DNA from: Datisca glomerata | Taxonomy: Eukaryota; Streptophyta; Magnoliopsida; Cucurbitales; Datiscaceae | Direction of reading: 5' to 3' | NCBI GenBank assembly: GCA_003255025.1 | Contig: QANY01003900.1 | Location: 992,001-1,056,000, forward strand | Length of the DNA: 64,000 nt | Shown here: positions 44,261-55,585 of the stretch, in pieces | Position numbering within the stretch: the stretch's first letter is position 1 | How the letters are laid out: each line of letters begins with the position of its first letter | Translations under genes and position numbers: made by a program | The notes under the pieces: generated by a model | Seen by the model: the letters and a program-made list of their open reading frames with translations, nothing else | Databases searched by the model: none | What the model was told of the DNA's origin: nothing

Positions 44261-44908
44261 ATCTATTTGATTGCAGGGGAAAGGTTAGTAAGAACAATAA
44301 TGTAAAACTCATATTCCTCATTTTAGTTTTTTCAGTTTGGTAAAGTAAAATTTTATGCATGTCGACAGCACTTGGAGCAAAGTTCAAGATTAGTTATGTC
44401 CTTATAAGGCTTCACAATGCATTTGATGAATACGAAACAACTCTACTCGTCCACCTATGCCCAGATAAAAAAATTCCTAAAAGGTCCCGTTGCCTTTAAA
44501 GGAAATGTCGGTTCCTCAAATTTTTTGGGACATGTCTATTCTCACCACAACATATTTGATTAATAGAGTTCCTAGTTGAATCTTGGGCGGGCAAACTCCT
44601 TTGGTCTTCTTCATCCCGAAAAACCCATTTTCCCTATTATTCCTCGTGTCTTTGGCTTTTAGTTTCCTAGTGAATAGAGGTCAGATCTATTTGATTGCAG
44701 GGGAAAGGTAGTAAGAACAATAATGTAAAACTCATATTCCTCATTTTAGTTTTTTCAGTTTGGTAAAGTAAAATTTTATGCATGTCGACAGCACTTGGAG
44801 CAAAGTTCAAGATTAGTTATGTCCTTATAAGGCTTCACAATGCATTTGATCAATACGAAACAACTCTACTCGTCCACCTATGCCCAGATAAAAAAATTCC
44901 TAAAAGGT
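44062..44908. repeat. 424 bp tandem duplication spanning the Copia/importin-side junction
   Basis: Units 44062-44485 and 44486-44908 both start cccgttgcctttaaaggaaa and end attcctaaaaggt. I count about four differences (for example cgaatc/tgaatc, catcgcg/catcccg, gttagta/gtagta, gatgaa/gatcaa), so they are about 99 percent identical. The first part of each unit is Copia integrase; the second part (from about 44270) is non-coding sequence that I infer to be importin intron 7. Confidence 0.9.
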
Positions 44909-45018
44909 CCACTTTTGCAAGTAAAAAAACACAATTAAACAACCATAAGTGCTAATTAAACTAGTATATGAAGTGAAAAAAATAAGTGGATTTAAGATGA
45001 GGAAACAAAATACAGCAC

Positions 45019-45192
45019 CTGTTGCTTAAATACTGCAGAACGAGGTTAGTAACCCTGTCAGGCAAGTAGCCCCCAATGCGAATTGTGTTCAGCAGATTTA
45101 GGTGGCAATCTAGAATCTTGCCCGCATAATTTTTCTGAAACATTTGAGCAAAAGCTCTGCTATCTGGGTTTTTAATTTTCAAATCTCCAAAC
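45019..45192 (-). CDS. importin exon 7, last one found
   Basis: The exon encodes [20 protein letters not shown], then [15 protein letters not shown] and [17 protein letters not shown]. Acceptor catag, donor gtgctg. Beyond it the minus strand runs into the tandem duplication and Copia sequence, and no further importin exon is seen. Confidence 0.92.
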
Positions 45193-47775
45193 CTATGCAT
45201 GCAGATTGGCAATCACATCAGAAAATAAAACTGTCATGTAAAAGGCACATTCAGACCTTTGGACTTTAAAGTACTCAAACCTTACCTTGTGTACAGCCTA
45301 TTTAGAATGTGAACTGTCCATTTTTTCACCTTCCACCACCCCCATGATTTTCTAAGCTCAGGATCAACCGGCTGGCCTTCCAAGGGTACAGGCCTTTCTA
45401 GTATATTTAAGAATAGAATCATCCAAGCATTGAACACATTCTGATCATATAGCTGCTTCGGAATCTCCAACTAAAAAGAACAAATATTTTTTATATCACA
45501 TATGAACTAATGAAGAACTCTAAGGCAGTCATCAATCACACAGAAACAAAAAGATTTCTCTATTTCGTAATAATAATAATAATAGTTTTATGGGAAATAA
45601 ACTTAAATTTTACAATCGCAAACTCGCATAATTGATTAGTTTTATTATATTAGAGATTAAAAATAACATACTGATAGATATATGTTACTTGAAAGAGAAA
45701 GGAAAAAAATAGTATATTAAATCTGCCTCCCAAATCTTGGGCTTCAGGAAAGTATCTGGAGGCATGACATACTACAACATACCTAGAGCTGTAACTAGAA
45801 ATGGCACATAAGCTTACATGATTAATACGTAAGGTTACAAAAGAAGATTCAAGTGAAAGATAAGGGGAAAAGAACAATGGTATATGTCAAATTCAAATCA
45901 CATAAAAAATAAACATATCCTGCAAATAATATCATGTCAGATTTAGCATCTTAATAACCACAAGTCAAAGTCACCTCAACAAAGGATAATGAAAGAACAC
46001 ACACACACACACACACACATCTTGTACCGATAGGGACGCACATATATGGATGACCAGAATATTTTACAAATAAGCTTAATCAACTCTGCCACTTCAAGAG
46101 AAGGGTTGACAATCTGAGCAAGCTTGTTGAATATACTAAGCAGATGAGGAAATGTATCCTCGACAATGCGATTAACTGGAGTCCTCTCTTCATCTGACTT
46201 GAACCTAGGAATAAATATTAAAAAAATTATTAAACAATATCATGCATCCTTAACCCTCAAAACTTACAAAAACTGATAGCTAAAAGGAACAAGTTTTAAA
46301 AAAAAAAAGACTGACAAGTCACTCTTAGACTTCTAGGAGATCTTACAAAATGCACATGCCTATACCAAAAGGTAGATGTATAACTAGGAAGGAGACCATA
46401 AGATGAAGATTTTGACTGCATAGAAAAACTTTTGCATTTGCAATAAATAAAAGGAAGTTATAATCCGCAAGATGAACCCAACAAGCTTTGCTTATTCCTA
46501 TAGGGGCAAGGAAGGCTAAATGAACTATCTTGGACTAAGTATACCTTTCCTACTAGCAATGGCTCAATTTTGAACTAAAATTGTAAATGATTGAAATTGT
46601 ATGCCAATTGTATCATGAATCAGGTAATAATACTGCAACTCAAAAAGAAGACAACTCAAGGCGATAACTATTAAAGATAACGAATGATAGCATTAGCATA
46701 TATGAACAAAGATTACAAAAAGAATTGTACATAAACTTACTCGTATTTTCTTGAAAGAATGCGCAATACAAACAAAGCTCCATAAACTTGTTGATCTTGT
46801 AAATTATGCTTCACCCAATCAAGAAGATGTGGCCACTGCTCTGGGTAATCAGCATGGATAATTGTCTTGAGACACTCTCCCAGCTGTACCCTGCACAGCA
46901 TGGTCATCGATGTTAAAGAGATTGAAGACCATGGATGATAAGATCTAAGAGAGATATCTCAAGCACAGGGAAAGAAAGACATTGATGGGGAGACGAAGAG
47001 TGTTTTGTGTGGAGGGAGGGAGGCAATGGCCGTGACTTAACCATTAAAAAAAATCTTCAAATTGTATCATGCACATCATACTGTGAAGTAGGACAGAAAA
47101 CGACCAATTACCTCAACAAAGGGGGCACCTGTGTAATGAACACAAGAATGTGATCCCTGACCATATTTTTATCACTCTGTAAAATCTTCTGCTGCTCATC
47201 TACACAAACAAAAGAATAAATAAGAAAGAAGAAAAGATTATTGAAAAAAAAAACGAAACCAGAATTAGAAATGGTTTGCAGAATAAATTGCAAACATGCA
47301 TATACCTGGGTCATGAGGTGACCAGTTTTTTGCAATGAAGTTCTTGAAATGAATGCTAGCCACTTGGCGGACGGCCATGTCGCAGTTAGCATCCACGATG
47401 ATTTGTAATAGCCTAACCAGGTGCTGAGGAGTGTGCTGAAACTGCGAATACAACGATTAAAACCGTCGTCAAAGATCCTAAAGAGTTATTGGGGCGTGAT
47501 GCTTCTTGCGGAAAATAGGAAAACATAAATCTAGTACAGGAATTGGATTTCCTAAGAATTTCCTAAGCTAAAGGAGATTCAAGCACAATTCTACTCATTG
47601 AACAACGGCAATAAAAAACTAGAAAACTTATAACAACAAACCAATAAATAAAAACTTTCAAAAAGCAAAACAATCAAACACTTACCTGATTAAGGTTTTG
47701 CTCCGCGGCTTTGCGTTCATCGGGATTGGGACTGAGAGCAGCTTGAAGTACAACAGCGAGACTATGAAGATCCAT
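45019..47775 (-). CDS. SAD2: Importin-beta-like protein, SAD2/IPO7-8 type (first seven exons; 3' part missing)
   Basis: This gene encodes a nuclear transport receptor of the importin-beta family that binds Ran-GTP and carries cargo through the nuclear pore. Exons on the minus strand: 47775-47686, 47441-47306, 47199-47112, 46890-46741, 46204-46042, 45470-45286, 45192-45019. They sum to 986 nt (328 codons plus two bases) with matching phases and no stop. The start is the ATG at 47775 ([20 protein letters not shown]). Exons 1 to 4 cover the importin N-terminal HEAT repeats ([61 protein letters not shown]). Exons 5 to 7 carry [40 protein letters not shown] and [17 protein letters not shown]. The family length is about 1040 residues, so some 700 are absent. 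The expected next exons are replaced by Copia and helicase sequence. Introns are short, unlike those of the helicase. Confidence 0.9.
45286..45470 (-). CDS. importin exon 6
   Basis: The exon encodes [20 protein letters not shown], then [20 protein letters not shown] and [10 protein letters not shown]. Acceptor tttag, donor gtaagg; it ends in phase 2. Confidence 0.93.
46042..46204 (-). CDS. importin exon 5
   Basis: The exon encodes [20 protein letters not shown] and ends CKIFWSSIY. Acceptor cctag, donor gtgcgt; it ends in phase 0. A CA-rich microsatellite sits just inside the following intron (about 45999-46019). Confidence 0.9.
46741..46890 (-). CDS. importin exon 4
   Basis: The exon encodes [20 protein letters not shown], then [20 protein letters not shown] and RILSRKYE. 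Acceptor gtgcag, donor gtaagt; phase 2 to phase 2. Confidence 0.92.
47112..47199 (-). CDS. importin exon 3
   Basis: The exon encodes [20 protein letters not shown] and ITQVPPLLR. Acceptor tgtag, donor gtaatt; it ends in phase 2. Confidence 0.91.
47306..47441 (-). CDS. importin exon 2
   Basis: The exon encodes [20 protein letters not shown] and [19 protein letters not shown], the importin-beta N-terminal domain. Acceptor cgcag, donor gtatat; it ends in phase 1. Confidence 0.92.
47686..47775 (-). CDS. importin exon 1 with start codon
   Basis: The exon holds 30 codons from [20 protein letters not shown] to AAEQNLNQ, with donor gtaagt. The start is chosen because the MDL...[11 protein letters not shown] opening is typical of plant SAD2-type importins. 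Upstream sequence to about 47960 is presumed 5'UTR and promoter. Confidence 0.92.
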
Positions 47776-47990
47776 TTCCACCAATATCCAAAACTCCGAA
47801 TCGAATTTAAATATATACGACTACCGATAATGATCCAAATCGAAATCCTTCCTCAACAGAAAGCAGAAATCGGTCTCTGCTCAATGAGAGTAAAACAGGA
47901 AGATGATGGAGAAGGGAGAGAGAGACTGTGGCTAGAGGAGCGAGACAGCTTATTTAAAGCACTAGGGTTTTATGGTTGTTTAATTCATTA
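47776..47990 (-). promoter_or_regulatory. presumed 5'UTR and proximal promoter of the importin gene
   Basis: About 200 bases lie between the importin ATG and unrelated sequence. They include a pyrimidine-rich stretch on the minus strand near 47895-47945 (CTCTCTCTCCC type), common in plant 5'UTRs. No convincing TATA box was seen. The call is by position only. Confidence 0.35.
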
Positions 47991-48160
47991 GTCACCGGGT
48001 TGACCCGGACAATATTCTACCAATCTGTTTGGAAACAGGGGCGAACAAAGACTGCCTCGGAATGGGCGGGGCCTCCTTGATTTCGAGGATGTTACAATTA
48101 TTTGAAGTGGTGTCGTTTTGCGGAGTGTTTTGTGTAAGGTAATGCTTGAAAAGTGAGGAT
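47990..48160. other. importin upstream region, unassigned
   Basis: Relatively GC-rich for this window (ctgcctcggaatgggcgggg at 48051-48070). No gene or element was recognised. Confidence 0.35.
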
Positions 48161-48700
48161 GTTTAAAAATCATCCAGACCATATAATCTAATCTAGACCG
48201 GATTAAAGTTGAATGGTCTAGACGGTTTTTTCTCATAATTGGTCGGTTCGGTCCTCCTTTTAGAGAGGACCAGACCGACCGTATAATATATATATAATAT
48301 TTTTTCAAGTAAAAGTGAATTTTTCCCATTCCCACATCGGAAAGGAAATAGAGAGCTAAGGTGGGAATGAGTTATAAAAGTACTACATATACCTCCTCAT
48401 GATGAAGTAAGCACCCACATGTGTGTGCTATTAAAGCATGCCTTGAAATAAAGTGTATTTATCACGCGTATAATACGTTCAATGTATTAACCGTGTATTA
48501 AACTTTTAACCTGAAAATTATGTGTATTTATTACTCATATAAAATACGTACTTAGACCGTTGAAGTTCGGTCTAGTCGGTTCGGATTTTTTGTAATGTTT
48601 TGGTTGGTTCGGTCCTCTATATAGGAGGATCATAATTTTCGGTCTGGTCTCGTTTTCCTCTAAAAATCCAACCAGACTAACTGTTGAACACCCCTATTGA
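48160..48700 (+). mobile_element. repeat element with snRNA-promoter-like core
   Basis: Both flanks carry the phrase ggtc(t/g)g(t/g)tcggtcctc and related words (48241-48260 and 48601-48620), and inverted variants of ccagacc/ggtctgg are at the ends. The right end, ctgttgaacacccctattga, is typical of plant dispersed repeats. In between lies a USE plus TATA pair (separate entry). The class is not clear. Confidence 0.4.
48329..48380 (+). promoter_or_regulatory. USE (TCCCACATCG) plus TATA box at snRNA-type spacing
   Basis: TCCCACATCG at 48330-48339 matches the plant upstream sequence element of snRNA genes. TATAAA begins at 48373, leaving 33 bases between, the spacing used by Pol II-transcribed snRNA genes in plants. 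No U-snRNA sequence follows at the expected start (about 48405). The predicted start region contains atgatga, which resembles a C box. The same motif pair also occurs in plant retroelements, so this may be an element promoter. Confidence 0.4.
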
Positions 48701-49814
48701 AAAGAATGTCGGGTCATGCGCACCTAAAACTAGGCAGGGAAAAGTTAAAACGAGTTTAGGATCAAACTAGTTGGAAGAGATGTTTGGCACACATGCGCTG
48801 TCTAACATCTCGTCTGAGAACAAAAGATACCTTCATAAGTCCATGCAACTGTTGGTTTTCTCCCCATAAACACACTGCCCCTGTTGGAGTTTCACATACT
48901 AGAAATCCAAAGATTTATGGTTGAGTCTTTTTTATTTACCATGTAAAATAGATAATATTAACAAACACACTCACGTGGACGGTGTAGCGTTGGAATTTTT
49001 GGAGTGAATTGATCGTCGCAAGCGCGGTCCACCTTCCGAATGTCATAATTTTTTACTAGACTCACAGGATCCGTAAGACATCAAATCGAAACTCATTCAG
49101 ATATCTACGTGCGTAATCATGTATACCCATTACGACCCAGTTTCAGGCCTAGAAAATGTCATTATAGGCACTTTCGGAAGCCCGAAAGCTATTTTCGCAA
49201 GGTTTGGATATTTTTATAATTCTCTCTTTCTTTTATGTTTAGGATTTTCTGAGACAGTTTTAATACATTTCATTTAGGTTTTTCGGAGTTTTTGAATGAT
49301 ATTATTGGAGACGTTTTTTCTATAATTTTAATTTTTGGTATTTCGTGATTTATCAAAATTGTTGCCTAAATCCTAGTAATCTCATATTTCTGGAGGTTTT
49401 AGAAAATTAAATTACTAGCAATCGTGCGTGATTCAACAGTATTTGATATCACACTCGGTCTAAAATAACAATTTTTATGTTAACTTTATGAATAAGATAT
49501 AACCTTAAAAGTAATTACAAAATCATAAGAAGGGTTCGGTAGTGGATGGGATAATTTTCATATGCATACTCGTGTATATGTTTTCTATATTGATGTGTGC
49601 CTCGCGTTCAGAGAGCAATTACCAAGTAAGGTATAAATAATATCAATTATGATACGGATAGATCGGTAGTTTTGGAGTATCCATCTAAGATCTATTTAAA
49701 AAATACATATAAAATCTTATTCATTTAAAGCAAAAATTACATAATATTTCAAACTTCATATCTTTTCTCACATCATCTCTCTTGTGCGCTTTCCCTTCCT
49801 TGGGGTAATTCCTG
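48700..49814. other. no feature recognised
   Basis: AT-rich non-coding sequence. No long open frame, repeat pair or known motif was identified. Confidence 0.5.
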
Positions 49815-52800
49815 GCTTTAACGTGATTTTTAAAATAAATTCTGAAAATAATTTAGTTTTGAAACTAATTCCAAAATTACGGTAGAAATGCCCACGTCGG
49901 AAGGTGCCATTTGTAATGGCCATTTGTAAAGACACCTTCAAGTTGGCAAAATGAGTCTTTACAAAGACGCCTTCAGTGCAGATACTCACACCTTACAGAA
50001 ATCATCAACACAACCTATAACACAAACCCTGCATACAGAAATCATCCATCCTACAGAACATTTTATAACTTTATCACACATTCTCAATGAAACAACATAT
50101 ATTTTTAACAAATTTTATGACTTTACATTTTATATAATTCTACAAAAATCCAAATACAAAATATATAAATCAATCACGTTCCACACGGTGGTCGTCTTCT
50201 CATTCTTCTTGGACGTCTTTCATATGTTTGTAGTCGAGTTACTTGTGATGATGGATCTTCCTTCATAATAGTTGTTGCTACACTTTCTTCCTCTACAATA
50301 AGCGACGGGTCTTCCTTCACAATATGTGGGTCTTCATTCACAATAGGAGCATCTTCCATAATAGACGGGTTTCGGGCACGTCTTCTACCTCCTCCTCCAA
50401 GAGCACTAGCTCGTTCTCCTCTACACCGTTGAGGTTGATGAAATGGTTCTGAAGTAAAACCAAGTTGAGTCACTGGCTCACTCCATGCCTTCAGGACAAA
50501 GGAGCTTGATAAGCCGCATTCGCTTGTCTTATTGCTTGTGCAGCTGTCTCACACACATTACAGATTCGAGGCATTATTCAAGACGGCTCAATATCATCAA
50601 GTACTAAATTGTTAATATTGTCCAGGCTCTTCGTCTGTATAGATAAAAAGACATTATATAAGTTACTTATTAAATGACCATATAAGCCTCATTAATTACA
50701 TAAAAATTAATAAAAAATTACCATTAAATCATATAACGCTCACTGTTGAGTTATGTATCGTCGTGTGATTCTCTGATACCTTAACATGTATGAGCTGTCA
50801 TATCCATGTTCATCCACGTGCCCCTCAGCAATGTGTGTCCTACGCTCATCCCATCTCTCAATGTATGCCTGATGTTGGATGCCCCAATTTAGTTCATTTC
50901 TCCCCTTTAAGTCTATGTCATGCAACCGTCTTTTGGTATCACATGGCTCAAGCACACGTTAAATCATACTGAATTGTCTTAGAACACGATCTTGTTGATG
51001 CTATTCCACTATATGAATTCAAGTGAGGGGAGAGACAGACAACCATATATATTCGTGCATGATGCAGTATTCAGGAAGTATATGGTAATATCCTTATAAG
51101 GTGGCCATATAACCTATAAAAACCATATTATAAATAATATGACAAAACCTGAGTATTACATATGTTATAAGTAAAAAGCATAGTATTACCTGATCTGAAA
51201 TTTGTCTATCTAATGTAAATCGATACACTTCAAAAACATGTGTGGAGCTCTCTATGAAACTAAAAACATCTATCCATCTGTGAGATAAATTGCACAATTA
51301 AATACATGTAAATGACAACATATATATTAATCAAATGAGTTGACTTACTGTATACACAAAGGAGGAGGTAGCATTGAAAGTCCATCTTCCCTGACATTAT
51401 CATGTCTCGCCCGTTGCAACCTCAATGGTGCCAAATGTGGAAATCAGTCACATGCCCATAATTGCAGTAATACTAGTGGGCCAGCAATATCAGAAGCATT
51501 TTTATGGCTGGCTTTGCACATCTCCCTATACAACCATGCAAGGCATGCAGTACCCCAACTATACTGACCAGCCTCAGCAAAATCTTATAGTAAAGGCAAG
51601 AACATCAAATGCATCTTAATGTTTGACTTATCACAAAAAGGGGGCGTCTGATAAGTTGTAGAATATATGCACGTGCATAAAGTTGCACATAAAGCTCGTC
51701 ATCATCATCAGATAATGAGGGAAAATGTGCAGTTAAACACGTCATAAGTAAACGTGATCCCTGTCAATCACGTGGGCCTGGTCAAAGTCCCAATAAATCT
51801 TCACATATCCTTGGCCAATCTCGATGTGTACTACCTGTTACCGTCATCCCATCAACTGGAAGTCCTAACTGTATTTGCACATCTTGTAGAGTGATAGCAC
51901 ACTCACCACGTGCCATATCAAATATGTGTGTTTCAGGACGTCGTCTCTCCACAAAAGATGTGATCAAGTGCCAGTCGAGGGCGATAAACCCAACCCTCGC
52001 AACTCCATAAAATCCAGCGTGTATCAAATATGGAATAATACGTCTATGGAGCGGCATATTCCGATGAACAACTGCAATATGTCGGTGACAATGTAAAGCA
52101 CGAGAATCCTCCTTGTCCCAAACATGTTGGGATCTATGTTGATCTTGTAAATACAACACCGAGCTATATTGTGGTCTAGACTCCATGATATCCTGAAAAT
52201 GAGTGTCATTCGAAATACAATGATTATATTGAATTACATAAAAATGTACTAAGTCAAATATTACATTGAATTACATAAAAATGTACTAAGTCAAGTTGGT
52301 TTATATAAAAGTCAAATATTATGTTTAAATCTAGTTCTAATATCGATATAAAAGTGTAGCTCAATCATCAACCCATTCATAAATAAAATCTTACAAATTA
52401 AAAGCTTAAACATCACATAATTGAGAAAATGCATCTAAAATTGAATAATTCAAGATTTCAAGAACCGAAAACACATGAAAATCTAGGGTTCGAGAGAGAT
52501 TAAAGGGAGATATTACAAAAATGATGACATATATCCATAGAACATTCATAAAAAATGAATAATTTCAATATTTGAAGAATAAATTTAAGAGATCAAAGGA
52601 GTTAGAAATATATATAGGGTTTAAGGAGTTTTTGCTAGTAATTTGAGAAATTGAAATTTTTTTTAAGAATGAGAGTGAGATAAGAGTGAGAGGGTGCAAT
52701 GCTGACGAAATGATAGTAAACTCCGGCCACAATCGATGACGAACGGTGGCAAGCTGAGGGGTTTCTTTTGTTCGTGGGCGTTTTGTTCGACGAAGCAACT

Positions 52801-53030
52801 CTCTGCTTTCTGTTGTGTCTGTATGCAAGGAATATAAATGTATCGTTGAAACGTCTTTTATAAAGACACCTTCTACTTTTGTGATGACGTCTTTACAAAA
52901 AACGCCTTCTACGTGGCCTCATTTGTGGCCACGCCAGCACGACGCCTTCGTCTTATCTGTACATTTTCACCTTACTTTTGGAATTTATTTCAAAAATATA
53001 ATATTTTAATTATTTTTTTCAAATATACTG
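49815..53030 (-). mobile_element. transposable element with inverted ends carrying a plant mobile domain (PMD) gene
   Basis: The left end (about 49860-49970) and the right end (reverse complement of about 53000-52850) share gaaa(c)taattccaaaa.ta(c/a)ggt.(g)aaatg, then cg(g)aaggtg/cgaaggcg and tttgtaaagacg(cc/tc). The two ends are therefore diverged inverted repeats of at least 100 bp. The interior encodes a PMD protein on the minus strand. Total length is about 3.2 kb. No DDE transposase was recognised, so the element is probably non-autonomous or decayed. Confidence 0.65.
50174..52209 (-). pseudogene. plant mobile domain (aminotransferase-like PMD) protein, degenerate
   Basis: The first block (52186-51782) contains PLHRRIIPYLIHAGFYGVAR, FIALDWHLITSFVERRRPET, and FDMARGECAITLQDVQIQLG then LPVDGMTVTG, the diagnostic start of the PMD (proteins like MAIN/MAIL1 and 'phosphatase 7 long form homologues'). 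Later blocks on the same strand fit its C-terminal half: FEVYRFTLDRQIS near 51215, GRNELNWGIQHQAYIERWDE with YMLRYQRITRRYI at 50955-50740, and a low-complexity tail at 50473-50174. Frames change and stops intervene, so it is read as a pseudogene; a few introns cannot be excluded. The PMD is known both in host genes that silence transposons and in transposons themselves. The flanking inverted ends favour the transposon form here. Confidence 0.72.
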
Positions 53031-53329
53031 TAAACTACTAAAAAATCCCCCTTCCCTGGCCTTCTGACTTGCAGTACTATTTTCTATAGTAAAAAAGTAA
53101 AATAATTAAAATTTCAAATATTCTTAATGAGATCTTCTCAGGACGATCCTCATTTACTTTATTCTTAAAAACTTCATACTCATTCTTGCACGCAAAAAAA
53201 AAATAGAAAATATCACAAAATTATTTAAAAAGTGAAAATCAATCATAGCAATAGATTCAATCTATTAATACATAGTTGCTACTTGAGATTTATGTTTGTA
53301 AATATATTTGTGTGTATTTAGTACACACA

Positions 53330-53360
<31 letters not shown>

Positions 53361-53507
53361 GCGCGCGCACACACACACACATATATATATATATTTAATC
53401 GTGTAATGGGATCATATACTACAATATCAACACCTTATCTGAATTCATGTAATATACTACAATATTGTAGTGTGTATATATATATATAATCATTGTTTCT
53501 CCTTTCA
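53031..53507. repeat. AT-rich spacer with compound (GCAC)n (CA)n (GC)n (CA)n (TA)n microsatellite
   Basis: Positions about 53324-53394 form a compound microsatellite ending in (AT)n. A second (TA)n is at about 53477-53488. This lies immediately before the pararetroviral sequence. No gene was seen. Confidence 0.85.
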
Positions 53508-53515
53508 AAATAGCA

Positions 53516-53930
53516 ATGGAAGAAGAACCAAACAAAAAAGTGGTTGAACAACTCAATTATACTAATCAGTGTTTAATTATAATAGAAAAACAATTAGACA
53601 AAATTGAGAACAAGGCTTATGTTCTTAATGAACCCAAACCTAATGATTCCCTGAAAGAAAAACCTTAAATAAATCTTTCAGATAAAACCACTTTAAAAAT
53701 TATTTCAATTAATAAAAAGATTGATAAAATGATTCATGAATTAAAGAATAAATATATTGAATCGTCTTCTTCTGTTAAGGTTGTTAACTAAGACAGTAGT
53801 TCAGAATTTGAAACTAAGTTTGAAAAAATTGTTGAAATATTTCAAAAATTGAAAGTAATAAACCAAGACGATAATTCAGACTCAGAAAGTCATAAGTCAA
53901 ATCAACCAATGAATTATCTACAATAAGTGA
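53516..53930 (+). pseudogene. pararetroviral polyprotein segment (coiled-coil-like), first copy
   Basis: The charged Lys/Glu/Asn-rich segment starts at ATG 53516 and is broken by stops near 53668 and 53790. It is repeated at about 55586-56012 and, inverted, at about 60465-60000. It corresponds to the stretch preceding the coat protein in the other copies. Confidence 0.6.
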
Positions 53931-54128
53931 ATTTATAAATACTAACAATATTGAAAAAACATTTAAAATTTTATAATTGCTTGCTTTGAAAATCATTATG
54001 ACCGTTGCATTGTGGTAGAGTGTTCCCATATTATATCTTCAAATTTACCTGTAGAAGTCATTACAAGGTTAATAACAAAAATATAGTATGAAATTCTCAA
54101 TAATAAGAATAATTTAGTTAGTTGAGTC

Positions 54129-55080
54129 ATGAGTAGATTATTTATAAGTAATTCTTCTAGTAGTAATAGATCTACAATAACCTCGATAGCTGACATAATA
54201 AATGATGAACATATTGAATTAGTATATGATCAAATAGATCATAGGGTGTGGAATATACCCAAAATTCCCAATAAAAATATCTACAAATCAACATGGTTTG
54301 TTGCTTCCTTCAAGCCTCAACATCATGTAAAAATGATTGAAAATATATATGCTATTGGAAAAAAGCATGAAACTTGTCAATTACTCTCATTTGATGCAAT
54401 AAAACATCATATTCAAGAAGAATATAATTTCTTTCATTTTGATTTAGTTTAGATTGGAGTTAAACCACTCATAAGAAGAGGCTTAAATACCTCTGTCTTG
54501 CTAGCCTTGCGAGATGTAAGATTTACAAGTTTTAATAATAGTATCTTAGGATTAATTGAATCTTCACTTTGTAATGACCCAATCCATTTTGATCATTTTT
54601 CAGATTTGTCTATTAGTTTAGCAAATCCCCATATTTTAAAATCTTTAATTTTAAATATTAAAACTAGTGGTTGCCAAGTCCTAAAATGTACATAACCTTT
54701 AGCCTTAATCTTTAGAATTCAATACAAAATAACCAAAACAAATATGAATTTCCAAGCCATCAATGGGAGTCCAAATAATCAAACCCTATTGATCTAATCT
54801 AACCATAGTAAATGCCAATATTAGAGTTCCTAGAACAATTATGTGGTCTGATATTAATTTACCTTCAAATTGACTTTTAACTAATGAAAGTCAACAAACT
54901 CCAATTCAAAGACCAATTGAAGATGTAGATTATATCCAGCAGTACATGGATGGTACTATTAAAATTACATTCCAATCATCTTCTAGTTCTAGTCCACAAA
55001 TTAGAGAATATAACCAGTCTAGTACCCATAGAATTCCATTAATAATGATCAAGATCTTATGATTCAACAATTAGAATAAG
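54129..55080 (+). pseudogene. pararetroviral movement protein (30K superfamily), broken
   Basis: Two adjoining open stretches (54129-54450 and 54451-54693), separated by a stop, contain the core of a caulimovirid movement protein, including the LRDVRF block and an SLCNDPI block. C-terminal movement-protein-like sequence continues in another frame to about 55060. The intact family protein moves virions or genomes through plasmodesmata; this copy has at least three breaks and cannot make it. Confidence 0.65.
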
Positions 55081-55585
55081 AATTAAAAAATTAAAAATTT
55101 AAGACTTAAAAGCATAACCACAAGTTTCCAAGTTAGTCAGCTAGTTTTTGATAATAAGTCTGAACAATCTAACGAAATTGAAGCACCCACTAAATCGAAT
55201 TTCCAAGGAAACCTTCATCATGTAAATACTCAACTCCTAGTCCTGAATATAAGAACCCTGAGTCAAGAATATAAATCAGATTGTGAAGGTCTAACCCAAG
55301 TTAATGATGACCCAACAAATCTAGATAAACGTAATAGGTTCATAAATTCATATAATATAGATCAAAGATAAATCATACTTGCTGAATGGAAGACATTCAT
55401 GAAGGAATTCAGAATTGATATATTTTTCCTAGATTATATTGAAGATATTTATGAGAAAAATATCAAAGTAATTTTAAAATATAAATGGGTCAAGGAAGAT
55501 TCCAGCATAGTATATACTAGTCATCCTCCTCCTAAGAAAATTATATCAAAAAAATTCTTTAATCACTACTTCTCCTTTCAAAATT
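55081..55585 (+). pseudogene. pararetroviral polyprotein linker, broken
   Basis: Partly open (55399-55593), this is the part between the movement protein and the coiled-coil-like region. No known domain was recognised. Several stops precede 55370. Confidence 0.45.

Noticed and set aside
49951..50268. 105-codon frame on the plus strand
   Set aside because: It overlaps the degenerate mobile-domain region and the inverted end, has AT-rich composition and no domain.
53324..53400. Regular short repeats considered as a CRISPR-like array
   Set aside because: They are simple di- and tetranucleotide microsatellites in a plant genome, without unique spacers.
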